A DNA stretch of 64,000 nucleotides, taken from contig NC_053037.3 of the NCBI RefSeq assembly GCF_002575655.3, forward strand, positions 449,717,793-449,781,792, read 5' to 3'. Both the position numbers and the translations under genes were made by a program. The DNA is from Aegilops tauschii subsp. strangulata. Lineage: Eukaryota; Streptophyta; Magnoliopsida; Poales; Poaceae. Each line of letters begins with the position of its first letter. The stretch's first letter is position 1. Shown piece after piece: positions 22,746-32,552 of this stretch. Under the pieces are notes generated by a model. It was not told where the DNA came from. It made no database searches and saw only the letters and a program-made list of their open reading frames with translations.

Positions 22746-22963
22746 ACACGCGCAGCCCACGACATGCGGATACAGTTGATCCAGCAGGTTTCAACTTTTT
22801 TGGGGTCCAGCGGGTATCAAGCGGCCTCTGGGACTACCAGCCTAGCTTGTCTATAACATCAGCAGCCCAAGTTATGTTTGTTTTTTGAAGACAATACACA
22901 ACTCAGTTTTATTTCTTTATAAGAATGCAAAGCTGAACCTATGTTTTCCCTTCTATAATTGTA

Positions 22964-23024
22964 TATATATATATACTTATATTTATATTTATATCTTATT
23001 TTATTCCATATATATATAATAGAA
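22964..23024. repeat. AT-rich microsatellite
   Basis: TATATATATATA followed by TTATATTTATATTTATATC and another TATATATATA run. Confidence 0.75.
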
Positions 23025-23779
23025 ACAACATAAGGTTCTGTTAAACCTGTCGTTCTTCCAACCATTGTATAGACCTTCCCACTTCCTTTATTTTTCATTT
23101 TTATTAATCCTATATCTGAATTTTCTCCCACTTTCTTTTTCGATGTAATCTGAGTTTTCTGTGAGTAGTTTTCCCTAGAACCAACTCAACTGTCCAACAT
23201 CCAGCCTAAAAATTAATAATACCCCACGTCCTATTAACTCATCAAATTAAAATGATATTTTATTTCATAAATCGAAAGTTCTTACAAAATAATAATAATA
23301 ATTGTTTATATGTAACTTGGCAAGTTAACTCCTGGTGATTGCGTACATAAGCTTGCAAAGATTTTACTGACCAATCAGTAATAGACGTGCAGTCATGTGT
23401 TTATGTTTTTATAACATTTCTTCGTCCAGCCCAACAAGATATTTTCACCCAGCCCACCAAGTCCGTGGATTTCAAAAAAATGCAAATGAGCTTTAAATTT
23501 TAACATAATATATAAACGGGCTGCATAGACTCTACATCATTGTTTCACCCAGCCCACCAAATGGACTAAAAAACCAAATGGACTGGCTGACATGTGGGCC
23601 AGTAGGTCGAAGCCTAAGCACTTTCGCAAAAAACAGGTCGAAGCCTAAGCAAGGCGTTGGATTTACATCCAAAGGCCGACATTCTTCTTCAATCTCTCGT
23701 CTTCTTCTTCCAGCGCTGTCGGGACCGTCTGCTCCAGCCTCCGGCATCCAGCGGCACTGTTTCGCTCGCCTCGCAGCGA

Positions 23780-24060
23780 AACTCTACCCCATCAATGGCT
23801 CGGCCATCCCTCCTCTCCTTCGCACCTCCTATTATTCTCTACAGAGTCTAGGCCCACCCCGCACCCGAACTAGTCAAGTTTCCCACTCCACTGCCGCGTC
23901 TTCCCCATCTCCGGGTCGTTCCAGTCTAGGGCCTCGCCGTCGTCCACCGGCCTTGGTGCTTTCGGCACGGTGTGGTCAACGTGGTCAACAAACGAGAGTC
24001 ATCGGAAGATGACTCTACGTGGAGAGGCTAACAGTGGGGGCGCACCACACCCATGGACGC
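23780..24060 (+). repeat. Diverged direct duplication, copy 2
   Basis: Second member of the pair starting at 22440, about 1.34 kb downstream in the same orientation. The frame of copy 1 is not kept open through copy 2. Confidence 0.5.
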
Positions 24061-24113
24061 ATGCATGAAACTGAAACCTTTTACCTAGAAAAATAATGTT
24101 TTTCCCCCTGATA

Positions 24114-24266
24114 GCTGGGCCCACATACTACATCTTCGCACGCAAGGAAGTGCGTCCTTATTATGGGCCCAAAAAATGATTCCTCCCCTGAAGCTGGGAC
24201 CCATCAGCTATATCTTCACACGCAAGGAAGTGCCTCCTTATCCTCCCTGATAGCTGGGACCCACCC
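24114..24266. repeat. Short tandem repeat, about 79 and 60 bp spacing
   Basis: The unit GCTGGG(A/C)CC...CACGCAAGGAAGTGC(G/C)TCCTTAT starts at 24114 and 24193, and a partial third copy at 24253. Confidence 0.7.
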
Positions 24267-24536
24267 AGTCGAACCGTACGTACGGTTATCTCTCTGGTCA
24301 TGAACGTGTACGTACATATTTTTTTGCGGGTGGAACATGTAAGGTACATACTGGTCGATCGGTCTCTCTGTAAGGATAGACCATGCCCGAACAAGGAGCG
24401 GCACATGTGACGTTGCAGCTGAGGTAGTCCTGTATAAATCGTGTACATGTACGTACAGCCACGCTGCAAGAAAGTAAATACGGCTACATACGTACATACG
24501 GGCGGGGTCTCGAACGCGTACATCAACGGTGTCCTA

Positions 24537-24650
24537 TTCATTGGCAGCCAACCGGCTGGGTTGGAACGGAGGAAGTCGCGTCGTGTTCATCGGGAGGCAA
24601 GCGACTGGGTTAGAATGCGTCTTGTTCATCGGGAGCGAACCGACTTGGAC
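24537..24650. repeat. Three imperfect repeats around TTCATCGGGAG
   Basis: TTCATTGGCAGCCAACCG, TTCATCGGGAGGCAAGCG and TTCATCGGGAGCGAACCG occur in a row, each followed by CTGGGTT- or CTTGGA-like text. Confidence 0.55.
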
Positions 24651-24654
24651 GGAA

Positions 24655-24779
24655 CAGATAGTTTTGTAGCAAGGTCATTCGTAACAAGTAACTAGTAACA
24701 ATAGTAACCAAGGTGCAACAAGCTGGCCCAATCCTTTTTATAGCAAATTACAAGCCGGAAAGTTCTCGAGTACACATGG
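24655..24779 (-). repeat. Z LTR fragment 1
   Basis: AACAGATAGTTTTGTAGC through ...CACATGG aligns with 29785-29935 (AACAGGTAGTCTGATAGC ... CACACGGG), so both are pieces of one repeat family, here called Z. It is cut on the right by LTR W. Orientation is taken from the second copy. Confidence 0.5.
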
Positions 24780-25328
24780 TGTTGGGGATATTCCCCACGA
24801 GGCGAGACCCGGCGCAGTGAGAACTGGTCCCAAGCCTGGTAGCCTTAAACATGCTCTGAGAGTCGCACTACTCCTGGGCCTTAGAAGGAATCAAGCCAAT
24901 ACTAAGGGCACGAGCGAGACACAACCCACGGCTGCTGGCTCTTGCGCGAATCCTATGGGCCAGCTCACAAGGAAACCCAAGAGAGGTTTTCCCAACTAGG
25001 AAAGCAAGATCATCACGATTTAGAGTAGGAGACGGGTTAAAGAGTATGACCTGGAGATCTCTGTAAAACTAGGGACTCAACCTATTATATAAAGGGGGGT
25101 TCCTAGGACGAAAGGTTGGGTTAGAAACTCTTGAAAGTTAGGCAGCGAAAGCAAGACTTAATCGAGATCATCACAATCAATATCAATTAAGCAGGAGTAG
25201 GCTTTTACCTCCACCGCGAGGGGCCGAACCTGGGTAAATTCATGTCCTTTGTTTACGATCAACCTCGTTCAAGCTACCATCTAGTTGCGATGGCCTCACA
25301 ACTTAGTCCTTTCATCAGGACATCTGCC
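24780..25328 (+). repeat. LTR W, right end cut off
   Basis: It opens TGTTGGGGATATTCCCC, has TATATAAA at 25086-25093 and a typical grass LTR U5 (CCTCCACCGCGAGGGGCCGAACCTGGGTAAA type, about 25208-25240). It is interrupted at 25328 by the copia LTR. It sits inside Z fragment 1. Superfamily not determined. Confidence 0.6.
25086..25093 (+). promoter_or_regulatory. TATA box of LTR W
   Basis: TATATAAA followed by a G-run and the U5-like region. Confidence 0.55.
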
Positions 25329-27659
25329 TGTTGGGTTCTACCGTAGGGTGCGTCGACTGCAAATTAAGACTCCTACCTACAGAACATCCAGGAACATGCT
25401 ACGAGAGATGGATCACGGATCATTACCACTAGACGCGCAGTGCCGTGCAGCGGAAGTAGACTTGGGGGCAGCGCATCTCCGAAGTCGTTTCCTCCACGTC
25501 CGATCACCCTCGAACAACCGGCCATCGGATCCCATGTATTGGTTTGCCGGAGCAGCGCAAGTGCACCTCCACTAACAGTACCCGCGTGTACAGGAGGAAC
25601 ACCATGTGGTAGACTGCTAGATCCGATCACACAGTCGGCGGCGAGTGGAGGTGGCTATTCGCAACACATGCAAAGCCCTAGTGACGGTGCCGACGCGATC
25701 AAACAAATGAGTGTGCCGCACCTCCACTTTATATAGGCACCCATCATGGTCTCAACACTTGGGCCTCACACGGATCCTAAAGCCCAAACTCTGTTCGGCC
25801 TGGATCCGAGTCCGAGTAGGATCACACCTGACTCGTGGAGTCGGGTCCAGCCTCATGGATTCCTTCCCTTAAGCATGTGACCCCTTAGGTTCTCATTCAC
25901 TTGGTCGCGGGTTAGATCATATCCAGCTCGGCTAGTTGGTTGCGGCCTCTAGCAAAGCGTGCCGACTCCAAGTGTCTAATGAAGCTGGTTAGGCGAACCT
26001 GTACATCACACTTCTATTCCTTTTGCCACATGATATATGTTGTTGGGCTCAAGGCGAGTATGTCATCCTTGTGCTAGCCCGACCTCTTTCTTGTTCTAGT
26101 GATGCCGACCACAAACCGGATTATCTCATAATCCTTGTCGCATGGCCATGCTTATCTTGGTCGGATGACACGAGGGCCCCAGAGTATATCTCTCTCGGTC
26201 GGAGGGACAAATCCCATCTTGCTCAACCATGTCTCTCAATATGGGTCTGGACAAGCCAGAAACCTACCTTTGTAACTACCAAGTAACGGAGTAACGTTTG
26301 GTCGGCCCAAAGCAAGTTTGTCACCATCCCGAGTACATGCGCCAGCTCAGGTCTTAGGACATAGAACGTATGTAGTACTAGAGATTCACAGATGACATAT
26401 CGCTACGTCTCATAGTCGTGTCTGTCCGACTCAAACCTTATCTCGACTCGGATTTGACTATGTCGAATCCGAACACATCCTTCCGAGTCCATATTATATG
26501 TCTAGCATCCAATGCTACATGGCTAGTGAGACCGAGCCATCCACCGTGTCATATGCTAGTCTAGTCGGCTGCACGTCCACACAACCCTTTCGACTATGGA
26601 CCTTTTAGGACAGTCATCTAACAATGTTGTCGGTGTTCTGGGAACAGGGGTCCCCAGACTTGCCTGCCTGCGAGCCACGGCGTGGCTCTGCGAGCGGGCC
26701 CGTACGGCCCATCTTCACCAACAAGTTTTCAAGATGCTCGCGAGGGGACGACACAAGACCTCCTCAGGAGCGGCCTCACCAGACTGGCTCGCGAGGTGCC
26801 GAGAGATCAAGGCAAGGAAAACCTCGCGAGGTTCCAGTGACGTGAGCCATGACGAACGAGACCAGGCGGGCGCCAGCACGCACAGTGCCCTCGCTTCTTC
26901 TTTAGTGCTAAGGGGTAAGCGCGGCGAGGAGTTCCGAGGCGTCGGGCAAAGGTTTCCATATCGGTGCAACGAGACCAAGACTAGCAGGACGGAGGTCATC
27001 GTGGAGCCCAAGACGGCGTCACCACCAGAGCCTTTTGCAGGCGAAGACTACTTTTGTCAGGATAAGTTGTACTAGCTGTCCCCTTTCAAATTGGCCGTTG
27101 GTGGCTCCCTTCCCGCTCAATATTTGGGAAGAGGACCAGGGCCTCTATAAATAGGGCTAGCCACCACAGTAGAAGGCAACTCAGCCTGAGCTGATCAGAT
27201 CCTCACCTACCAGAACTCATCTGGAGCGATCCTCATCCATACACCACTCACCAAGCACAAGGACACCTCTCCTAAGGAGGCTGTTCTTCCCCTTATACTG
27301 TTCATCCTCAGCCCAAGAGGCAATCCACCACCACCACACTGGAGTAGGGTATTACACCACAATGGTGGCCCGAACCAGTATAAATCTTGTGTCTTTGTGT
27401 TCTTTGGGTTCGGTGAGCTAGTCCGTGAATTCGTGAAGTGTGTGAGGGCATGATCGGTGAGGGGGAGATCTTCGCGCGCACCCCAGAGTTTGAACCTTAA
27501 GGGTTTTGCCGGAACCCGAAATATGACAAATGTATAGTCCCATAAAAAAGTCACGTACTTGCTGATACACATCATTCGTAACGTCCAAGGACTATCTTTA
27601 TTCATAAACACATCGGAAATATCATCATACATGATTGCCTCAAGGGCATATCTCCAACA
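25329..27659 (-). repeat. 3' LTR of minus-strand copia (about 1425 bp), split by solo LTR
   Basis: The plus strand opens TGTTGG and closes CCAACA. Removing the solo LTR and one target copy (26623-27528 or equivalent) gives a continuous LTR of about 1425 bp. The polypurine tract (GTCTCCCACTTG in plus) follows at 27660. Confidence 0.8.
26628..27528 (+). repeat. Solo LTR of family X (901 bp) with target duplication AATGT
   Basis: It opens TGTCGG and ends TGACA; flanked by AATGT on both sides (26623-26627 and 27529-27533). It is homologous along its length to the X LTRs at 48313, 54080 and 45883. TATAAATA lies at 27146-27153. A lone LTR with a perfect duplication is the product of LTR-LTR recombination in a full element. 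Confidence 0.9.
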
Positions 27660-27671
27660 GTCTCCCACTTG

Positions 27672-29657
27672 CACTAGAGTCAATCAAATAGACATCGAAT
27701 GCCCATAGCTCTAACGTGCCCGTCATGCTTCGGTTGTGGAAGTGGCTTAGTCAAGGGATCTGCAACATTTGCATCCATGTGAATTTTGCATAACTATATA
27801 TCACCACTCTTTACGATCTTCCGTATCAGGTGATATTTCTGATCTATGTGCCTGGTCTTATGGTGGTTCCTCGGTGGTTTGTGCGATGGCACTGGAATTA
27901 TCACAATAAAGGTCCAACGGTTTACCAAGGCTGGGAAAATACCAAGATCATCCAGAAAGTTCCGGATCCAAACACCCTCCTTTGCAGCTTCACAAACCAC
28001 AATGTATTCGGCTTCTGTAGTAGAATCGGCCATCGTATCTTGCTTGGAACTCGTCCAACTCACCGCTCCTCCATTAATTCATGCTGTACAAGAATCCGGA
28101 CTGTGATCGACAATCATCTCTGTTGGTTTGGAAACTAGCACCGGCGTAACCCTTTACGACGAGCTCTTCCTCACCTCCATAAACTAGAAACATTTCCTTA
28201 GTCCTTTTTAGGTACTTTAGAATATTCTTCACCGCTGCCCAGTGACTCACCAGGGTTGGCCTGGTATCTGCTTGTTAGGCTTACTGCAAAAGCAACATCA
28301 TGCCTAGTACATATCATGGCATACATGATTGATCTGATTGCCGAGGCATACCGAATCCTACTCATCCTGCTTCGCTCATCAGATGTCAAAGGACTCTAAG
28401 TCTTGCTTAGCCTTATACCATGTGAGAGTGGCAAGAACCATTTCTTTGCCTCACTCATGTTAAACCGCTTCAACACTTTATCTATGTACGTGCTCTGGCT
28501 CAAGCCGAGCAGCCTCCTTGATCTATCTATAGATCTTAATGCCAAAAATATACACTGCCTCATCGAGGTCCTTCATTGAAAACTTGCCATTCAATGATTC
28601 CTTGATCGAGTTCAGCATCGAAACATCATTTCCGATCAATAGTATGTCATCCACATACAAGATCAAAATCATAATCGAGCTCCTGCTTAACTGCTGGTAT
28701 AAACAAGCGTCCTCTTCGCTTTTGATGAAACCGAGACCAGTGACAGACTCATCAAAATGAAAGTTCCAACTCCGAGATACTTGGCTCAACCCATAAATGG
28801 ATCTCTTGAGCTTGCATACCTTACTAACTAGTTGGATCGACAAAACCCACACGTTGTATCATATACATGTCCTCGGTTAAATTTCTGTGAAGGAAAGCCG
28901 TTTTGACATCCATCTCCCATATATCGTAACCGAATTATGCAGCTATAGCTAGTATAATCCTCACCGAATTTAGCATTGCTACCGGCGAGTAGGTATCGTC
29001 GTAGTCAATTCCTTGAACTTGTCCATAACCTCTTGGACAAACCGAGCTTTCTGGATCTGAACATTTCCATCCACATCGGTTTTCTTCTTAAAGACCCATT
29101 TGCAGCCAATGGCCTTTACGCCAGGCGGTGGATAAACCAAGTCTCAGACTTGATTCTCATCCACAGACTTTAACTCGGATCTCATGGCCTCGAGCCATGC
29201 CTCGGAATCTGGGCTCATCGTCGCTTCTGCATATGTGGCCCGCTCGTCGCTTTCTAGCAACAATACATCACGCACTCTGCGCAATCTTTCCGACCTCCGT
29301 GGTTCCAGTGCCACTTCCACTACGGGTTCCCTAACAGACTCTGGTGTGATCTCATCACGAGCTGAGCTGTCCTCGAGTGGTCCTCGAATTTCTTCGAGCC
29401 GGACTATCCTCCCACTGGCTTCCCGACTGAGGAACTCTTTCTCAAAGAAAACCCTGTTCCGAGCAACAAACACTTTGTTATCTTCCTGGCTGTAGAAGCT
29501 ATATCCCAAGGTTTCCCTCAAATATCCCTCGAATATGCATTTATCTGACTTGGGTGTAAGCTTGTCTGACATAAGTGGCTTGACAAATGCTTCACAACCC
29601 CAAATCTTTAGAAAAGACAAACTGGGACTCTTCCTGGTCCACATCTCATGTGGTGTC
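27672..29657 (-). pseudogene. pol: copia pol (integrase end, RT, RNase H), degenerate
   Basis: Read on the minus strand from 29657: integrase C-terminal text (LSFLKIWGCEAFVKPL), linker, RT start (EAWLEAMRSELKS), then RT palm with YVDD (LILYVDDILLIGND, about 28630-28670), thumb, and RNase H (TEAEYIVVCEA, about 28020). The parts are in different frames separated by stops, so the gene is dead. The similarity to the pol at 718-3720 is plain, with the same order and motifs. Confidence 0.82.
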
Positions 29658-30530
29658 TGATGACCCACAAGTAAGGGGATCAATCGTAGTCCTTTCGATA
29701 AGTAAGAGTGTCGAACGCAACGAGGAGCAGAAGGAAATGACAAGTGATTTTCACCAAGGTAATTTCTGCAAGCGCTGAAATTGTCGGTAACAGGTAGTCT
29801 GATAGCAAGATAATTTGTAATGGACAAGTAACAGTAACAGTAAATAAAATGCAGCAAGGTAGCTCAATCCTTTTTGTATAAAAGGACAGGCCAAAACAGT
29901 CTCTGATAATAAGCAAAGCGTTCTTGAGGGCACACGGGAATTTCATCTAGTCACTTTCATCATGTTGGTTTGATTCGTGTTTGCTACTTTGATAATTTGA
30001 TATGTGGGGGGACCGGTGCTTGGGTGTTGTTCTTACTTGAACAAGCCTCCCACTTATGATTAACCCCCTTGCATGCATCCGCAACTACGAGAAAAGTATA
30101 TTAAGATAAAATCTAACCATAGCATTAAACATATGGGTCCAAATCGGTACCTTACGAAGTAGCGCATAAACTAGGGTTTAAGCTTCTGTCACTCTAGCAA
30201 CCCATCATCTAATTACTAATCCACAATGCATTCCCTTAGGCCCAAAGATGGTGAAGTGTCATGTAGTCGACCTTCACATGACACCACTAAGGGAATCACA
30301 ACATACATATTATCAAAATATCGAACAAATATCAAATTCACATGATTACTAGCAACATGATTCTCCCGTGACCTCAAAAACAAAGATAGCTACCCACAAA
30401 TGATATTCATGCTCAAGAGCAGAGGGGTATTAAATAGCATAATGGCACTAAACATATAATCTTCCGCCAAATAAACCATATAGTAATCAACTACAAGATG
30501 TAGTCAACACTACTAGGCCTGGCACTCACC
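29658..30530 (-). repeat. Z LTR fragment 2
   Basis: The left edge TGATGACCCACAAGT is the reverse of an LTR end (...TCATCA) I recognise from a common Triticeae gypsy-type LTR. It lies inside copia integrase text, preceded by GTGTC, the likely target site. No partner GTGTC is seen at the right, where the sequence changes to family X near 30530, so this copy is truncated. No gene inside. Confidence 0.5.
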
Positions 30531-30667
30531 ACCTCACCAGGTCCCTTGTACCTAGTCTTCTCGCGCTCCTCCCAGGTGGAGGTTGGCGAGGAAAGGTATG
30601 GAGGGCTCCGGATTAACCTCACCGCTGCTCACGTTTCCTTCATGAGGGCTGCTCGCACGTCAAGGGG

Positions 30668-30695
30668 GGCCCCTGAGCATCGCGACTCAGGGGCC
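30668..30695 (+). other. Conserved hairpin in X 3' region (copy 1)
   Basis: GGCCCCTGAG, loop CATCGCGA, CTCAGGGGCC: a perfect 10-bp stem. The two units in X copy 2 (53370-53393 and 53552-53575) keep the pairing although a base pair differs. It may be an RNA structure, a protein-binding palindrome or a 3'-end element. Confidence 0.6.
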
Positions 30696-30936
30696 TCACT
30701 GTCACGTAGCCCCTCGCCCCTTGGTGTCGTCCAGGCGATCCGGGCGCCCCAACGGCGGTCGAGGTATTCGCGAGGCTGGTCCCTGCCGATGCAGAGCACA
30801 AAAACAAACAAGAAGGAAACCAAGCACGAAAAGGAAATTGCGGACTCCAAACAGTTAGTACAGGCACCAAAGGTTCCACAAATTCAAGCAAAGTCTTACG
30901 CCTCCACGAGGCATGATAAATGCCGTAGTGTAAAAT

Positions 30937-32047
30937 CTAGGAGGAAGGATCATCATCGACATGCCCATCACCGCTACCTATCCCGGTCATGGGGAGCCCG
31001 TCATCAACGTCATTGCCGCCGCCATTGGCCTCCAGCGCCGGAGGCTCGGTGTAAGGAATGCAGGTGAACTTCTTCAGCAGTGTATCCATGTGGCCCTCCA
31101 CGGCAGCCACGATGGTGGCGCGGGACTCAGGAGCAACCGGGTGGATCACCGCGTCGAAGTTGAAGCCCGGATTTTGGAGGTAGAGGTGGCTGAAGACGCG
31201 CATCGCGGCCGTAGAGAAGAGCGAGCGCCACTCTTCCTCCAGGATGGAGTCCACCTCGGCGGCAGCACCCTCAAGCGCTTCGGCAAGCTTGGAGGAGAGC
31301 CCTATATAGCCTCCCTAAGGGGTCACGAGCAGCTCCTCGAATCATCCCCTGCAGATGGAGTGCAACGCCTAACGAGACCTGAGCTCGAGGGAGGGGAGGG
31401 CGTCGCGCTGCGCGACCGCCTTCTTGTCGGCGGCCATAAGGGTCCTCTCCCTGGTATCCAGCTGGGCTGTTGCCTCGGAAACGCACTGGGCGTGGGACAC
31501 CTGGGCTTCGGCCACCTCATCTTTCAGCTTGGCCAGGCGATCGCGTTCTGCGGCCTGGTCAAGAGTTACCTGGGTCAGTTCAGAGTCGCGATTGGCGAGC
31601 TTCGCCTCGCGGGCCTTGAGGTCCTCCTCCCACTTCTGGAGTCGATGTGTGTATGCGGCCTGCACCTCCTGAAGGACCTTCAGCTTGGCCTCCGCCTCGT
31701 CACGACGTTTCTCGGCAGATGCTGCCCTGGCCAGCGCCGCGTCGCGAGCCTCCCTGGCTTCGGCGGCCTCCTTCCTCCTCTCAGTGGTGGTGGCTTCAGC
31801 CTGCCCCAGGCCGTCCTAACAGTTGTGTCGGCCTAAAGCCACCCGGACACAAGCCCCAAGCGCTCCCTCGCGAGGCACCTGTCGGCATCTTGGAGGTCGG
31901 CCCGGATCCGGCCGAGCACGGTGTAGGTTTCATCCAAGGCCCCGGGCCTGATCAGGGGGGCGCAGTTCACGAGTGCAAGGGCCTGGCAAGGAGGCGGCAC
32001 TGGCGCATCGACCGACACTGTGGCCAAGGAAGCGGTGGCGAGGTTGG
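30937..32047 (-). pseudogene. Antisense accessory gene of X copy 1, C-terminal half
   Basis: On the minus strand a long coiled coil runs from about 31810 to 31369 (ERRKEAAEAREAR-like, then YTHRLQKWEEDLKAREAKL and LAKLKDEVAEAQ). Then comes a C-terminal domain (EEEWRSLFSTAAMRVFSHLYL) and an acidic tail ending at 30937. Stops and frameshifts near 31310-31370 and 31820 break it. The upstream half of the same gene is at 44240-45574, separated by inserted elements. The C-terminus differs from those of A and Y, as expected for different families. Function unknown. Confidence 0.68.
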
Positions 32048-32526
32048 TGAGGGAGTCCTGGACTAAGGGGTCCTCGGGCGTCCGGCCTGTTATCTGTTGG
32101 GCCGGACTGATGGGCTATGAAGACATGAAGGCCGAAGACTATACCTGTGTCCGGATTGGGCTCTACTTGGCGTGGAAGGCAAGATGGCGACCTATTATGA
32201 AGATTCCCTCCTATGTAACCGACCTCATGTAACCCTAGATCTCTCCGGTGTCTATATAAACCGGAGGGCATAGTCCGGATATGACAGATTCATTGCCATA
32301 TACTCATAGGCTAGACTTCTAGGGTTTAGCCATTACGATCTCGTGGTAGATCAACTCTTGTAACACTCATATTCATCAAGATCAATCAAGAAGGAAGTAG
32401 GGTATTACCTCCATAGAGAGGGCCCGAACCTAGGTAAACATTGTGTCCCCCGTCTCCTGTTACCACCGATCCTAGACACACAGTTCGGGACCCCCTACCC
32501 GAGATCCCACGGTTTTGACACCGACA
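32048..32526 (+). repeat. 5' LTR of element Y (479 bp)
   Basis: Opens TGAGGG, closes CCGACA. TATATAAA at 32253-32260 is flanked by the palindromic CCGGTGTC...ACCGG. TTGGTGCTTTCATTGAGAG follows at 32527 as primer-binding-site position. Confidence 0.85.
32253..32260 (+). promoter_or_regulatory. TATA box of Y LTR
   Basis: TATATAAA between CTCTCCGGTGTC and CCGGAGGG; the GC-rich arms form a small inverted repeat around it. Confidence 0.65.
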
Positions 32527-32552
32527 TTGGTGCTTTCATTGAGAGTTCCACC

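Larger units (their letters stand above)
22113..24654. other. Non-coding region with small duplications
   Basis: No supported gene. It contains a diverged direct duplication (about 22440-22740 and 23780-24060), an AT microsatellite, a 16-base direct repeat (GGTCGAAGCCTAAGCA near 23606 and 23636) and CACCCAGCCCACCAA twice (about 23451 and 23546). Parts look like gene 5' flanks or first exons: start codon, GC-rich proline/serine-rich frame. Confidence 0.45.
25329..29657 (-). mobile_element. Copia element, minus strand, 5' part missing
   Basis: One LTR on the left (the element's 3' LTR), then pol in reverse: RNase H, RT, end of integrase. The LTR start, read on the minus strand, is TGTTGGAGATATGCCC, a relative of the BARE/Angela LTR. 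The element stops inside integrase at 29657, where LTR Z begins. The base before the LTR suggests a target duplication CTGCC (25324-25328) whose partner is lost. Confidence 0.82.
30535..32047 (+). mobile_element. X copy 1, left fragment (3' internal region)
   Basis: From about 30535 the sequence aligns with the 3' internal part of X copy 2 (from about 53280): the CGTCAAGGGG block, the hairpin CCTGAGCATCGCGACTCAGG and the GCGGTCGAGGTATTCGCG block. It then contains the antisense gene's 3' half. It is interrupted at 32047 by element Y; the rest of this copy resumes near 44240. The 5' LTR, gag and pol are absent, lost at the junction with Z. Confidence 0.75.

Noticed and set aside
30938..31836. 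291-codon plus-strand frame
   Set aside because: Antisense shadow of the coiled-coil gene of X, which makes sense only on the minus strand.
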